A stretch of DNA of 64,000 nucleotides from Sedimentibacter sp. zth1 (GTDB lineage Bacteria; Bacillota; Clostridia; Tissierellales; Sedimentibacteraceae), in contig NZ_CP071445.1 in NCBI RefSeq assembly GCF_017352195.1, positions 2,480,001-2,544,000 of the forward strand. Reading direction: 5' to 3'. The first letter of the stretch is position 1; the number at the start of each line of letters is the position of its first letter. The notes under the pieces were generated by a model. The model saw only the letters and a program-made list of their open reading frames with translations. It made no database searches and was not told where the DNA came from. Shown one piece after another: positions 8,798 to 18,334 of the stretch. The position numbers and the translations under genes are program-made.

Positions 8798-11203
8798 CTA
8801 GTTGTTATGTAAATTTACTGTTTCAAATATTTTTACGAGCATATCAACAGTGCCAACATTATAATTTGCAAATGAATATAGTGCTACATTGTCTTTAACT
8901 GCTGTTATAAATGGTAATCTTAAATCCCCAATACACATGTTATATCTAAATTCTTCCCATTCCTTATTGAAAATACTTTGGTTGTAACTTGCTAAGCCAT
9001 TTTCTAAAACTTTTAGTATAGTTTCATTTTTATCATTACAGTTACTAAACAAAATTACTTTAATATCAAATTGTTTTAAACGTTGCTCATTTTCTAAAAG
9101 CTCATTCAAAAAATGTTCAGTAGGTTCAGATTCGTTTTCTATATAGGCAAGTATTGTTCTACTATTTGTTATGTCAAGATTTTTAGGAATAGGGACACTT
9201 TTAAGCTTCTGCTTTGTATTATTTATAGGTGAATTTAGACTTACATGATTGGTATCATTATGAGTCAGATTGATAAATTTGATACTACCAATATTTGAGC
9301 CATCTATTTGTCTAGCAGATTGCGAAACAGCATATAATCCGCTAGACAGTGAATAATTAGTTTCATAATTTGAAATTGTATCAAATTTAAGTTGACTAAA
9401 ATACCCATCTTCTAGTTTGCAAATGGTAAAATTAACTCCATTTGTTAGCTGTTCAGCAGAAGTATTAGTGATAACTAAAGATGATTTACTTAAATTTTCT
9501 TGTATTATTTTTTTAAAATAATCACCATCAAAATATTCCATACTGCCATCACTTGAATTTAGCCTTGCTGGTATTCCCAAAGCCCTGCATATTTGTACAA
9601 CATGAATAGGTAAACTATTCTTAGTGACAATATTATACTTTAATACAGCTTTTATATCCCCTATAAGTCCTACATAATTATAGCTATCCATAAATGTACA
9701 TTTACTTATTAAGTAATTATATACTTGTATAGGTGAATTTATTTTCTTATCTTTAAAAAATGCTCTTATAAATGCTCTTTGAACATACAGTGGTTCGTTT
9801 CCTACTCTAAGAGGTAAAATATATTTTAAAAATATGTTGCTACTAAATTTGTCTTTATAGACATATGATAACGACATATCCATTAATACTTCATATGTAA
9901 TATCTGTAAAGTCTTTTTGTGTTAATGTGTCTAAGATATTGTTTTTAATCTGTGTAGTTAAACTAGTACAGTTTAAAAATTTTTCTAGTTCTTCACTGTT
10001 TAATTGTGCTAGATTTATGTATTTATTAGTGCTATGATTTGACGAATTATGCAAAGATTCTCTTTTTAAAAGCAAATTTTTGAGCCTTTTTATGTGATTA
10101 TCTGATACTATATCATTTACGCTAGAGAATGTTCCTTCAAATGGAATCAGGTTAAATTCAAGTGAATTAGGACATTTTGATAAATCCAATATTAATTCTA
10201 TATCATTTTCATTTAATGCTTTTATATCATATTTGTTTTTAACTGATGAAAAGAATAAATACTCTCCCATGCCTACTTCAAATTCGACAATTCCTTTATC
10301 ATTTGCTGTCTTTTCTAGTATCAATGATGGTATGCAATAGTTTATGGTATACATACCAACTTTAGCGTATGAAGCAACATTAGTGCCGTCAAGAACTTTA
10401 ATTGTTACCTTTTTTGTATGTATATATATATCAGTTGACGTTTTAGTAGTGAAAATATGATTTTCATCTGAGTTTAAACTACAATTATTAAAGCCAAAAA
10501 CCCTATGTCTTATTATTCCAGCACGAGAAGCTGCATTGTTGAACCATCCTATGTTTAGTTTTTCCTCTGGCTCGCATGCTCCTAAAAATTCCCACTTGTT
10601 GCCTGTAAAAATTTCAACCCATGCGTGATTATCATCGCAATGAGCCCAAAATGGACTATAACATTGTCTTGACGGAATGCCAATACTTCTAAGAGCACTA
10701 ACTAACAATACACTTTCTTCACCACAACGACCAAATCCGGATTTAATAGTTGTCAATGCATTTTGAGTTCTATCATCTGCTTGATGATATGTAGCCTTTG
10801 AGTAACACCAATAATTAGTATTTATAGCTGTATTAACTATGCTCTTTTCATCAATTTCATTTTCAAGTTCTTTATAAAGTAAGGGACTATATAATTTGAA
10901 ATCTTCATCATTTATACGATAAGGTAGTATATAATCAAAAATTATGTTTAGTGGCAAACTTTTACAATATTCTATACTATTTACAACATTATAGATATGA
11001 TTTACATGAGATACTAAATCTTTCAGATTGATAGATATTATAGCAGTAGCCGACATTTGAGTTATTGCCTTTTTATAATAAAATTGCAATTCTGGCACAA
11101 GATTATCGACAATTTCTAATATATCATTTTTTCTTTTTTCAAACATTGAAATATAATTTATAAAATTTTGATCTGTTACATCAATTATTTTATCTTGTAT
11201 CAT
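8798..11203 (-). CDS. Transglutaminase-like domain protein
   Basis: An 801-aa protein with no signal peptide. The transglutaminase/cysteine-protease core is at residues 130-230: Cys160 in FGRCGEES, His193 in NHAWVE, and an acidic third position in GACEPEE. A beta-rich section follows (about 260-340). Near residue 550 a second segment, ICRALGIPARL, echoes the region after the catalytic Cys but lacks a Cys-His pair. The C-terminal 130 residues resemble a thioredoxin-like fold in pattern only. Large intracellular transglutaminase-like proteins of this kind are known, but their substrate is not. It stands alone. Confidence 0.7.
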   Translation of the reverse strand: MIQDKIIDVTDQNFINYISMFEKRKNDILEIVDNLVPELQFYYKKAITQMSATAIISINLKDLVSHVNHIYNVVNSIEYCKSLPLNIIFDYILPYRINDEDFKLYSPLLYKELENEIDEKSIVNTAINTNYWCYSKATYHQADDRTQNALTTIKSGFGRCGEESVLLVSALRSIGIPSRQCYSPFWAHCDDNHAWVEIFTGNKWEFLGACEPEEKLNIGWFNNAASRAGIIRHRVFGFNNCSLNSDENHIFTTKTSTDIYIHTKKVTIKVLDGTNVASYAKVGMYTINYCIPSLILEKTANDKGIVEFEVGMGEYLFFSSVKNKYDIKALNENDIELILDLSKCPNSLEFNLIPFEGTFSSVNDIVSDNHIKRLKNLLLKRESLHNSSNHSTNKYINLAQLNSEELEKFLNCTSLTTQIKNNILDTLTQKDFTDITYEVLMDMSLSYVYKDKFSSNIFLKYILPLRVGNEPLYVQRAFIRAFFKDKKINSPIQVYNYLISKCTFMDSYNYVGLIGDIKAVLKYNIVTKNSLPIHVVQICRALGIPARLNSSDGSMEYFDGDYFKKIIQENLSKSSLVITNTSAEQLTNGVNFTICKLEDGYFSQLKFDTISNYETNYSLSSGLYAVSQSARQIDGSNIGSIKFINLTHNDTNHVSLNSPINNTKQKLKSVPIPKNLDITNSRTILAYIENESEPTEHFLNELLENEQRLKQFDIKVILFSNCNDKNETILKVLENGLASYNQSIFNKEWEEFRYNMCIGDLRLPFITAVKDNVALYSFANYNVGTVDMLVKIFETVNLHNN

Positions 11204-11295
11204 ATAGTTCTCCTTAATATTTTAATACTTATTATACACCTTTGGATAAATATGTCAACTAAAAATATTTTATACTATTTATTGTTGCATTTGGA

Positions 11296-11304
11296 TGTTA
11301 TAAT
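11296..11304 (+). promoter_or_regulatory. Extended -10 promoter of the cutC-ROK-nagA operon
   Basis: TGTTATAAT, an extended -10 element, lies 57 bp before the first start codon. No clear -35 box is present. Confidence 0.45.
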
Positions 11305-11361
11305 ATTTACGTTACAATTAAATAAAAAGATTATACATATAAGTTATACTGGGAGGAAAAA

Positions 11362-12099
11362 ATGAAAATTGAGGTTTGCTGTGGCTCGTATATTGATGCT
11401 CTGGAGGCTTATAAAGGTGGAGCAGATAGAGTTGAGCTATGTTCTGACTTGTTCTTTGGTGGATTAACACCATCATTAGGAGCTTTTTTGATGACAAGAG
11501 AAAACACTAAACTGGAAATAGCTGTTATGATTAGACCACGTGAAGGTGGGTTTTGCTACAACGATGATGAGTTTGAGTTAATGCTACGAGATGCAGAAAT
11601 ATTTATACAAAATGGTGCTGATGCAATAGTTTTTGGATTTTTGAAAGAGGATAAAACTATAGACTATGATAAGTGTGAAAAGTTTTGTAGTGTAGTAAAT
11701 GGTAGATGTAAAACAGTATTTCATAAAGCATTTGATGTTTCAAAATCACCACTTATAGAATCAGCAATAAAACTTAAACAAATAGGTATAACAAGAATTT
11801 TGACAGCAGGCAAAGAGAAAACTGCTTTAGAGGGCTCAAATAATATAAAAAAAATAATCGAGATAGGTGGAATAGAAATTTTACCCGCTGGAAATATTAG
11901 AATACATAATATAAAAGAACTACATGATAAAATTAATTGTACTTGGGTTCACACCTCAGCTTTTGAAAAATCTATAGATTATTCAGCAAATCATGATAGT
12001 ATACATTTTACAAGTACAACCCTACCATTGCAAGGAGAATATAAAAAGGCAAATTCAAAGATTATTAAAGAGATTGTTGAATATGGGGGAAATTTGTAG
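11362..12099 (+). CDS. cutC: CutC family TIM-barrel protein
   Basis: A 245-aa CutC homologue. It has the family start IEVCCGSYIDAL, GADRVELC, MIRPREGGFCY near residue 55 and DAIVFGFL near 92. CutC was named for copper tolerance in E. coli, but a direct copper role is doubtful. Here it heads an operon with a ROK sugar kinase starting one base after its stop codon and then nagA. That context suggests a sugar- or cell-wall-related function, as inference. Ribosome site GGGAGG. Confidence 0.88.
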   Translation: MKIEVCCGSYIDALEAYKGGADRVELCSDLFFGGLTPSLGAFLMTRENTKLEIAVMIRPREGGFCYNDDEFELMLRDAEIFIQNGADAIVFGFLKEDKTIDYDKCEKFCSVVNGRCKTVFHKAFDVSKSPLIESAIKLKQIGITRILTAGKEKTALEGSNNIKKIIEIGGIEILPAGNIRIHNIKELHDKINCTWVHTSAFEKSIDYSANHDSIHFTSTTLPLQGEYKKANSKIIKEIVEYGGNL

Positions 12100-12990
12100 A
12101 TGAAAGTATTAACATTCGATATAGGTGGAACTTTAATTAAGTTTGCAGTATATGATAAAGAAAAAGGTTTGATAGATTTCAAGGAATTTGAATATCCTAA
12201 AAAGGGTAGAGATGGCATTTTAGAGATTATTTCAAGTCAAGCAGATATATATGAGTTTGATTGCATTGGAATTTGTACAGCAGGTTTAGTTGATGAAAAA
12301 AAGGGTAGTATTATATTTAGTAGCAGTGCTATATGCGATTATACAGGTACTAAATTAAAAGAAATATTTGAAGAAAAGTATAAAAAACCTGTATGGGTTA
12401 CAAATGATGTAAATGCTGCAGCACTTTGCGAAGCGCACTTTGGAGCTGGTAGAGGATACAATGATTTCATATGTCTGACTTATGGAACAGGAGTTGGAGG
12501 AGCAATAGTTATAAACAAACAAGTTTATACTGGTAGCAATGGCCTAGCAGGAGAAATAGGGCACATAGTAACTCATCCAAATGGGAAAAAATGTGCATGT
12601 GGTGCATATGGTTGTTACAATGAGCATGCTTGTACAAGGACTTTGGTTGAAAGTTGTATGAAGATAAATATAAATTATGACAATGGTAAAAAAGTTTTTG
12701 AAGCTTTCAACAATGGTAATTCACAAGTCAAGAAAGAAATTGACGAGTGGATAGATGAGGTAGTTTATGGTTTGATAACCGTAACACACATTTTTAATCC
12801 TCCAGCAATAATTCTTGGCGGTGGGATAATGAAGGAAGAATATATAATAAATGAAATTAATACTAGGCTGAAAGAAAAAGTAATGCTTGGATATAGAAAT
12901 GTTAAGGTAATTAGTGCCTCGTTTGCTAATAAGGCAGGCTTGATGGGAGCAGTACAATTTGCTTTGGAGAGAGTAGAAAATGATATTTAA
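12100..12990 (+). CDS. ROK family sugar kinase
   Basis: A 296-aa ROK kinase. The ATP-binding DIGGTLIKF lies at residues 6-14, followed by NDVNAAALCEAHFG and GTGVGGAI. The ROK zinc signature CACGAYGCYNEHA lies near 165-178 (family pattern CxCGxxGC.E), with the upstream His in EIGHI. Given its place between cutC and nagA, the substrate may be N-acetylglucosamine, N-acetylmannosamine or glucose. It starts directly after the cutC stop and overlaps nagA by 11 bp, so the three are translationally coupled. Confidence 0.88.
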   Translation: MKVLTFDIGGTLIKFAVYDKEKGLIDFKEFEYPKKGRDGILEIISSQADIYEFDCIGICTAGLVDEKKGSIIFSSSAICDYTGTKLKEIFEEKYKKPVWVTNDVNAAALCEAHFGAGRGYNDFICLTYGTGVGGAIVINKQVYTGSNGLAGEIGHIVTHPNGKKCACGAYGCYNEHACTRTLVESCMKININYDNGKKVFEAFNNGNSQVKKEIDEWIDEVVYGLITVTHIFNPPAIILGGGIMKEEYIINEINTRLKEKVMLGYRNVKVISASFANKAGLMGAVQFALERVENDI

Positions 12991-14086
12991 GAATGGAATA
13001 GTTTTTTCAAGAGAAGGATTTAACGCAATTGATTTTGAGATTAAAAATGGTGTAATATCAAAGTTAGAACACGATATAGATGTTAAGGACTATATAGATT
13101 TAGAGGATAAACTTGTAATACCAGGTCTTGTTGATATACATACACATGGATGTATCGGGTATGATTTTGGTGATGCTACTAAAGAGCAAATGCAACAAAT
13201 GGCAAGTTGGTATATAAAAAATGGAACAACGAGTCTTTTACCAACCATTGTTACATTAGATAAGACATTATATAAACAACAAATAGTTAATATTGTTGAC
13301 AATTACAGTGAAAAATCACCTTTTATGGGGATAAACTTAGAAGGACCATTCATAAGTAAAATAAAAAAGGGATCTCACAATGAAAAAAATATAATTGAAA
13401 TCGATATGCAATTAGTGGAGAATTTGTGGCAAGATTCTCAAGATTCCATAAAGTTAATGACAGTAGCACCTGAAAAAAGCAATTTTGATAAGCTAATGGA
13501 GTATTCAAAAGATAAATTCAAGCTATCATTGGGACATACAGCTTGTGATTTGCAAACTGCTAAAAATGCCATAGAAATTGGAGCAACTCATATTACACAT
13601 ATATTTAATGCTATGAACCAAATGCATCATAGAGAGCCATCATTGGTTGGAGCAGCTCTGAAATATCCAATTACAAAAGAACTAATATGTGATGGGCTCC
13701 ACATTGATGATGTAATTCTTGAAATGATGTTTAAAAACTATAGTGAAGAATTAGTTATAATATCAGATTCATTAGCATCATGTGGGCTTGGTGATGGTAA
13801 CTATAGTCTAGGAAAGTTGGATGTAGTGGTTAAAGAAAATAAAGCTACTCTTAGAGATGGTACTATTGCTGGATCGAATAATACTATGTTTGATAATATA
13901 AAGCATTTAGTTGACATAGGAATAAATATAAGAGATGCAATCAATAGTGCTACCATTTTACCAGCAAAAGCTGTTGGTATTGATGATAAAGTAGGAATTT
14001 TAGATATAGGCTATAGAGCTGATTTTTTAATATGTAACAAAAACTTTAAATTGTTAGAAGTATATAAAAATGGAGAAAAACAATAA
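12980..14086 (+). CDS. nagA: N-acetylglucosamine-6-phosphate deacetylase
   Basis: A 368-aa amidohydrolase that converts GlcNAc-6-P to GlcN-6-P and acetate. Seen: the metal motif GLVDIHTHG near residue 50, the acidic ligand in NLEGPFI near 118, GHTACDL with a histidine near 185, HIFNAMNQMHHREP near 210, and the catalytic aspartate in IISDSL near 262. The start overlaps the ROK kinase gene. With that kinase it would form a GlcNAc salvage or cell-wall recycling route; no nagB is in the window. Confidence 0.92.
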   Translation: MIFKNGIVFSREGFNAIDFEIKNGVISKLEHDIDVKDYIDLEDKLVIPGLVDIHTHGCIGYDFGDATKEQMQQMASWYIKNGTTSLLPTIVTLDKTLYKQQIVNIVDNYSEKSPFMGINLEGPFISKIKKGSHNEKNIIEIDMQLVENLWQDSQDSIKLMTVAPEKSNFDKLMEYSKDKFKLSLGHTACDLQTAKNAIEIGATHITHIFNAMNQMHHREPSLVGAALKYPITKELICDGLHIDDVILEMMFKNYSEELVIISDSLASCGLGDGNYSLGKLDVVVKENKATLRDGTIAGSNNTMFDNIKHLVDIGINIRDAINSATILPAKAVGIDDKVGILDIGYRADFLICNKNFKLLEVYKNGEKQ

Positions 14087-14098
14087 AAATATAAGCAA

Positions 14099-14115
14099 GT
14101 TGCTACACAACTCCG
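14099..14115 (+). repeat. Short hairpin repeat AGTTGCTACACAACTCC
   Basis: A 17-bp element just after nagA. It recurs with one change at 31010-31026 after another gene. The GTTG/CAAC arms can pair. Confidence 0.4.
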
Positions 14116-14148
14116 ATAGGAGTAGAACTTTCTTAGTATATAAAAAAA

Positions 14149-14194
14149 TAACTACATCTTTTCAAATAGAATCGCTAAATGAAAAGACGTAGTT
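14149..14194. terminator. Bidirectional terminator
   Basis: AACTAC-TCTTTTCA pairs with TGAAAAGA-GTAGTT between the converging nagA and CNNM genes. Confidence 0.7.
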
Positions 14195-14203
14195 TAATGT
14201 ATT

Positions 14204-15589
14204 TTAATCTTCTTTATTTTTTTTAACTTTTTTATCTACGTTCTCATCATTCTCGTTATTTTCATCTTCTATAATTTTATTAACGAGTGCTTGAACTTTT
14301 GTGATTCTATGTTCTTCAACACTTAAAACTTTAAAATCTACATTTTCAACTGATATAACTGGATGTTCATTATCATTAGGTATTCTACCTAATACGCCTG
14401 TTATGTATCCGCTTATAGTGTCATAATCATATTCCTCTTCATCAGGGAATGTGATATTAAATAATCTTTCTATTTTGTCTAGAGCAAACATACCATCAAT
14501 TTTATATAAATTATCAGAAATTAATGTAATCTCTTCTTCTTCATCGTCATATTCATCTTGAATATTGCCAACTATAGATTCAAGTAAATCTTCCATAGTT
14601 ACTATACCAGATGTTCCACCATATTCATCAACGATGATAGCCATTTGTATTTTAGTTTTTTGAAACTCTTGAAATAAATCTTTGCAACGGTTAGTTTCAG
14701 GAATATATAGTGCGGAACGCATGTAATCAGAAACTTTAAAATTTTCAACCGAGCTTTCTAATACAAGATTTAGTAAATCCTTAACATACAAAATACCAAC
14801 GATGTTGTCTAAGTCATCATCAAAAACTGGTATTCTAGAATATCCTTCGCTTTGTGCTACATTGATTATTTCGCTTAGCGGTGTATTAATTTCTAAAGCA
14901 GTTATTTCTGTTCTATGTGTCATAATTTCGTCTACAATTCTATCATCAAAATCGAAGACATTATGTATCATATCTTTTTCACTTTGTTCGATAGCACCAT
15001 TCTCATTACCCGCATCAATCATCATACGGATTTCTTCTTCAGTTACATCCCCATTCTTTTCGTTAGGGTCCATTCCCAATAATCGTAAAACACCATTAGT
15101 TGATGCTGATAACAAAGCTACCATTGGTCTTTCAAATTTGTATATGATAGAAAGTGCTTTAGCAGATTTGAAAGAAATGCGTTCATAGTTTTTAAGTGCA
15201 AGTCTCTTTGGTACAAGTTCTCCTAAAACCAATGTGAAATACGATAGTATAATAGTAATTACGATAAGTGAAATCGTTTTTAGTAAAGTTGCATTAATAT
15301 TATAATCTCTAAAGAAATATATAATATGTTCTACAAAAGTATCTGCAGCTATAGCTGATGCTAGAAATCCTGAAATTGTAACTCCAACCTGTATAGTTGC
15401 TAAAAATTTTGATGGTTCAATTACCATGTTCAATAAAAGCTTAGCTCTTTTATCTCCAGAGGTTGCCATCTTTTTAATTTTGCTATCATTTAATGAAATT
15501 ACTGCTATTTCGCACATTGCGAAAAATGCATTTGTAAAAATAAGAAAGAGTAGTAGGATAATATAGACCCATATCCCGTCCGGTTCCAT
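14204..15589 (-). CDS. CNNM/CorC-type hemolysin family protein
   Basis: A 461-aa membrane protein of the CNNM/YhdP (hemolysin C) family. The N-terminal DUF21 domain has about four membrane segments (1-170), including the motif GVTISGFLASA. Two CBS motifs follow at about 215-335 (MTHRTEITAL, AIIVDEYGGTSGIVTMEDLLE). The CorC_HlyC domain spans about 350-440, and a charged Asn/Glu/Lys tail ends the protein. The family is linked to Mg2+ or other cation transport. Ribosome site AAAGGAG. Confidence 0.88.
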   Translation of the reverse strand: MEPDGIWVYIILLLFLIFTNAFFAMCEIAVISLNDSKIKKMATSGDKRAKLLLNMVIEPSKFLATIQVGVTISGFLASAIAADTFVEHIIYFFRDYNINATLLKTISLIVITIILSYFTLVLGELVPKRLALKNYERISFKSAKALSIIYKFERPMVALLSASTNGVLRLLGMDPNEKNGDVTEEEIRMMIDAGNENGAIEQSEKDMIHNVFDFDDRIVDEIMTHRTEITALEINTPLSEIINVAQSEGYSRIPVFDDDLDNIVGILYVKDLLNLVLESSVENFKVSDYMRSALYIPETNRCKDLFQEFQKTKIQMAIIVDEYGGTSGIVTMEDLLESIVGNIQDEYDDEEEEITLISDNLYKIDGMFALDKIERLFNITFPDEEEYDYDTISGYITGVLGRIPNDNEHPVISVENVDFKVLSVEEHRITKVQALVNKIIEDENNENDENVDKKVKKNKED

Positions 15590-15711
15590 AGTTTTAAATC
15601 TCCTTTGTTTTAAAGATTATACGAAAAAAAAACATTGTACAAAAAATAGTATATTATGTAAAATTATCTTTGTCAAGCAAATATAATTTTAGCAGCTAAT
15701 TGTAGGTATAT

Positions 15712-17061
15712 TTAAATAGTTTTTATAGTTTTATTATAAAGCATGAAAAATAACCAAATACTAACTACCAATGCTACTATCTCCGAAATAGGGAAAGCAT
15801 ACCATACATAGTTAATACCTAACTTTGACAAAAAAAATGCGGATGGTAAAATTATAACTAGCTGTCTTAGTATTGAAATGTATAAGCTTTTTCTTCCATG
15901 TCCAACAGCCTGAAAAAATGTAGAAAATACAATTCCACCTGCGGCACAAATAAAACATATAGAGATAATTCTCAAAGCTGGTATACCTATTTCTAGTATT
16001 TCATTTGTCGCATTAAACAACATCAATAGTTTATTTGGTATGCTCATAAACAAAATAGTTCCAAAAAGCATAATAATAGAAGCAATTGCAATTCCAATTT
16101 TTAAAGCTGAAATAAGCCTATTTTTGTTTTTTGCACCGAAATTGTATCCCATAATAGGCATAACACCTTGTGTTAATCCAAATACTGGCATAAATATAAA
16201 CGATTGTAATTTATAGTAAACACCTAAAACATCTACTGCTGCATCTGAAAATGCAATTAATATAGAATTAAGTCCTATAACAAGTAGTGAAGCTATTGCT
16301 TGCATAATCATTGATGGAAAACCAACGGCATATATATCTTTTATAGTTTTAATGTTAAATTTAAAATTTCTAAAAGATATTTTAACTTCATGTTTCTTTT
16401 TCAAAACGATATATAGAGAAAAAATCATAGCTATAATTTGTCCTGTAATAGTAGCAATTGCAGCGCCTTTGATTCCTAATTTGGGGAATCCAAATAAGCC
16501 AAAAATCATAATAGGGTCTAAAATTATATTTGTGATAGCTCCTGTTAACTGAAATAGCATCGGATAAATCATATTGCCAGTAGCTTGTAAAGTTTTTTCA
16601 AGATTTATTTGCACAAATGAACCAATTGAAAAAGTTGTTATTATAATTATATAGTTATATCCCATATCTACAATGGTTTTATCATCTGTGAATGAAGTGA
16701 AAAATAATTTAGTAAATAGTATTCCAAGTATAGCAAATATTAAACCATTAAATATACCTAATATAATTCCATGTGTAGCGGCACTATTAGCTTCATCTTG
16801 TTTCTTTTCCCCTAATCTTCTGGAAACCAAAGAATTTATACCTATACCTGTACCAACTGCAACCGCAATGATAAGTATTTGAATAGGAAAAGCTAGGGAA
16901 ACTGCTGTAAGTGCATTTTCCCCAAGCTTAGCAACAAACATACTATCAACAATATTGTATAAAGATTGAATTAGCATAGAAAACATTGCGGGTAATGACA
17001 TTGATATAATTAGTTTTAACATAGGTGTAGTACCCATTTTATTCTGCGAGTTGTTTTGCAT
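15712..17061 (-). CDS. MATE family efflux transporter (second copy)
   Basis: A 449-aa polytopic membrane protein with the MATE pattern: SLPAMFSMLIQSLYNIVDSMF near the start (family form), and GLTQGVMPIMGYNFGAKN near residue 300. It probably exports drugs or metabolites by cation antiport. It lies downstream of the M23 peptidase gene on the same strand, with no regulator beside it, unlike the MATE gene at 7342. A signature TAYR-like element is not needed for the family call. Confidence 0.88.
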   Translation of the reverse strand: MQNNSQNKMGTTPMLKLIISMSLPAMFSMLIQSLYNIVDSMFVAKLGENALTAVSLAFPIQILIIAVAVGTGIGINSLVSRRLGEKKQDEANSAATHGIILGIFNGLIFAILGILFTKLFFTSFTDDKTIVDMGYNYIIIITTFSIGSFVQINLEKTLQATGNMIYPMLFQLTGAITNIILDPIMIFGLFGFPKLGIKGAAIATITGQIIAMIFSLYIVLKKKHEVKISFRNFKFNIKTIKDIYAVGFPSMIMQAIASLLVIGLNSILIAFSDAAVDVLGVYYKLQSFIFMPVFGLTQGVMPIMGYNFGAKNKNRLISALKIGIAIASIIMLFGTILFMSIPNKLLMLFNATNEILEIGIPALRIISICFICAAGGIVFSTFFQAVGHGRKSLYISILRQLVIILPSAFFLSKLGINYVWYAFPISEIVALVVSIWLFFMLYNKTIKTI

Positions 17062-17140
17062 TATTTTCTCCTTAGTTCGTAAAAAAACATTTGTATAATA
17101 TATGTATTATAGCAAGAATATTAAAAAAATCAAGCAAATG

Positions 17141-18154
17141 TTAATATTTAATATCATAGACTCTATGGTATTCTTTAGTTTCTAGATTTTTAACAGTTTT
17201 AGATTTATTTCTATTAAGTAATCTAACTATATTATATACATTAATCCAAATTTCATTGTTGCTTTCTTTTTGGGATTCATCAAATATTAATTCTATACCA
17301 AAATGCAAGTGAGATTTAGTTATGTTATTGGTGTTTTCAGTATTGCTGTAACCAGTTCTACCCATGTAGCCGATAACATCACCAGCCTTAACGGTATCTC
17401 CCACTTTTAGTGCTTTTTTAAAAGGAAAGTTCTTTCTAAGATGTGCGTAGTAATAATATCTTTTGTTATCAAAGCTTCTTATTCCTATTCGCCACCCTCC
17501 ATATCTGTTCCATCCCAAAGCTTCGATGATTCCTCCTTCAACTGCAATTATAGGTGTTCCAACCTGACCCATCAAATCATTACCAAGATGAACTCTCTTG
17601 TAGCCATATGTTCTAGAAACACCAAAATCATCATAATGCCAATACTCGTAACCTTTTGCAATTGGAGAAAAAGCAATAAGTCCATATTTCTTAACCCACT
17701 CGGTTTCTTCTTCAGTGTCTTTTTTTTGTTGCTCAATTTCATATTCTCCAACAAATCCATCAAGTACCGCAGTATAAGCTTCTAAATAATAATCGTAGTA
17801 TTTCATGCCTTCAGTTAATTTTTCCATGGATTCTCCATCGGTCAATTTTTTTACAAGTTTATCTAAATGAGAACGTTTATATCTTTTATATTCACCGCCA
17901 TACTTTGCGCCCAAATACGCAATTAATTCTATCCAATTAATTGGTTTTTCTGTATTATGAAATTTTATATCATATTTTAATGCACAATCTAAAAGAGAAT
18001 ATGGAACATTAAATTCGACATATTTTATGAATTTTTTTTCTGTTGTTGAAACTGAATAAATTTTATTGTTTTGATATATTAATATAGAAGAAATAGCTAA
18101 AGCTATAATTAATATTAATATTATTAAATTTCTTATTTTTATTTTTAATATCAT
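17141..18154 (-). CDS. Membrane-anchored M23 (LytM-type) peptidase
   Basis: A 337-aa protein with one N-terminal membrane segment (about residues 5-25) and an extracytoplasmic C-terminus. The M23 metal site is visible: HLGNDLMG near 190 (HxxxD) and HLHFG near 290 (HxH). GDTVKAGDVIGYMG is the usual beta turn before it. It likely cuts peptidoglycan cross-bridges or activates such cutting. The N-terminal half is charged and not recognisable. ATG 18154 is chosen over an upstream GTG because GGTGGT lies at good spacing. It is divergent from mreB. Confidence 0.85.
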   Translation of the reverse strand: MILKIKIRNLIILILIIALAISSILIYQNNKIYSVSTTEKKFIKYVEFNVPYSLLDCALKYDIKFHNTEKPINWIELIAYLGAKYGGEYKRYKRSHLDKLVKKLTDGESMEKLTEGMKYYDYYLEAYTAVLDGFVGEYEIEQQKKDTEEETEWVKKYGLIAFSPIAKGYEYWHYDDFGVSRTYGYKRVHLGNDLMGQVGTPIIAVEGGIIEALGWNRYGGWRIGIRSFDNKRYYYYAHLRKNFPFKKALKVGDTVKAGDVIGYMGRTGYSNTENTNNITKSHLHFGIELIFDESQKESNNEIWINVYNIVRLLNRNKSKTVKNLETKEYHRVYDIKY

Positions 18155-18231
18155 AATACCACATACCACCCATAAGTTATAATAATATATGTTATGATTT
18201 CAGCTAGTAAAATATGTTGACAAAAAACAAT

Positions 18232-18260
18232 TTGATATTTTTTTGTTTTTTTTGTATAAT
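18232..18260 (+). promoter_or_regulatory. Promoter of the mreB-galU-pgm operon
   Basis: TTGATA (18232-18237) and TATAAT (18255-18260) are spaced by 17 bp and lie 75 bp before mreB. Confidence 0.6.
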
Positions 18261-18334
18261 TAGTTAGTATGACTTTTAATAAAACGAAATTTAAAATTTT
18301 TATAAATACATTTAGATAAATTGGAGGAATAAAT

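Noticed and set aside
14802-15188. 128-codon plus-strand ORF inside the CNNM gene
   Set aside because: It is the mirror of a clearly conserved protein, with Ser/Ile-rich low-complexity sequence and no ribosome site.
18217-18222. Perfect TTGACA upstream of mreB as -35 box
   Set aside because: It is 32 bp from the TATAAT; the TTGATA at 18232 has the proper 17-bp spacing.
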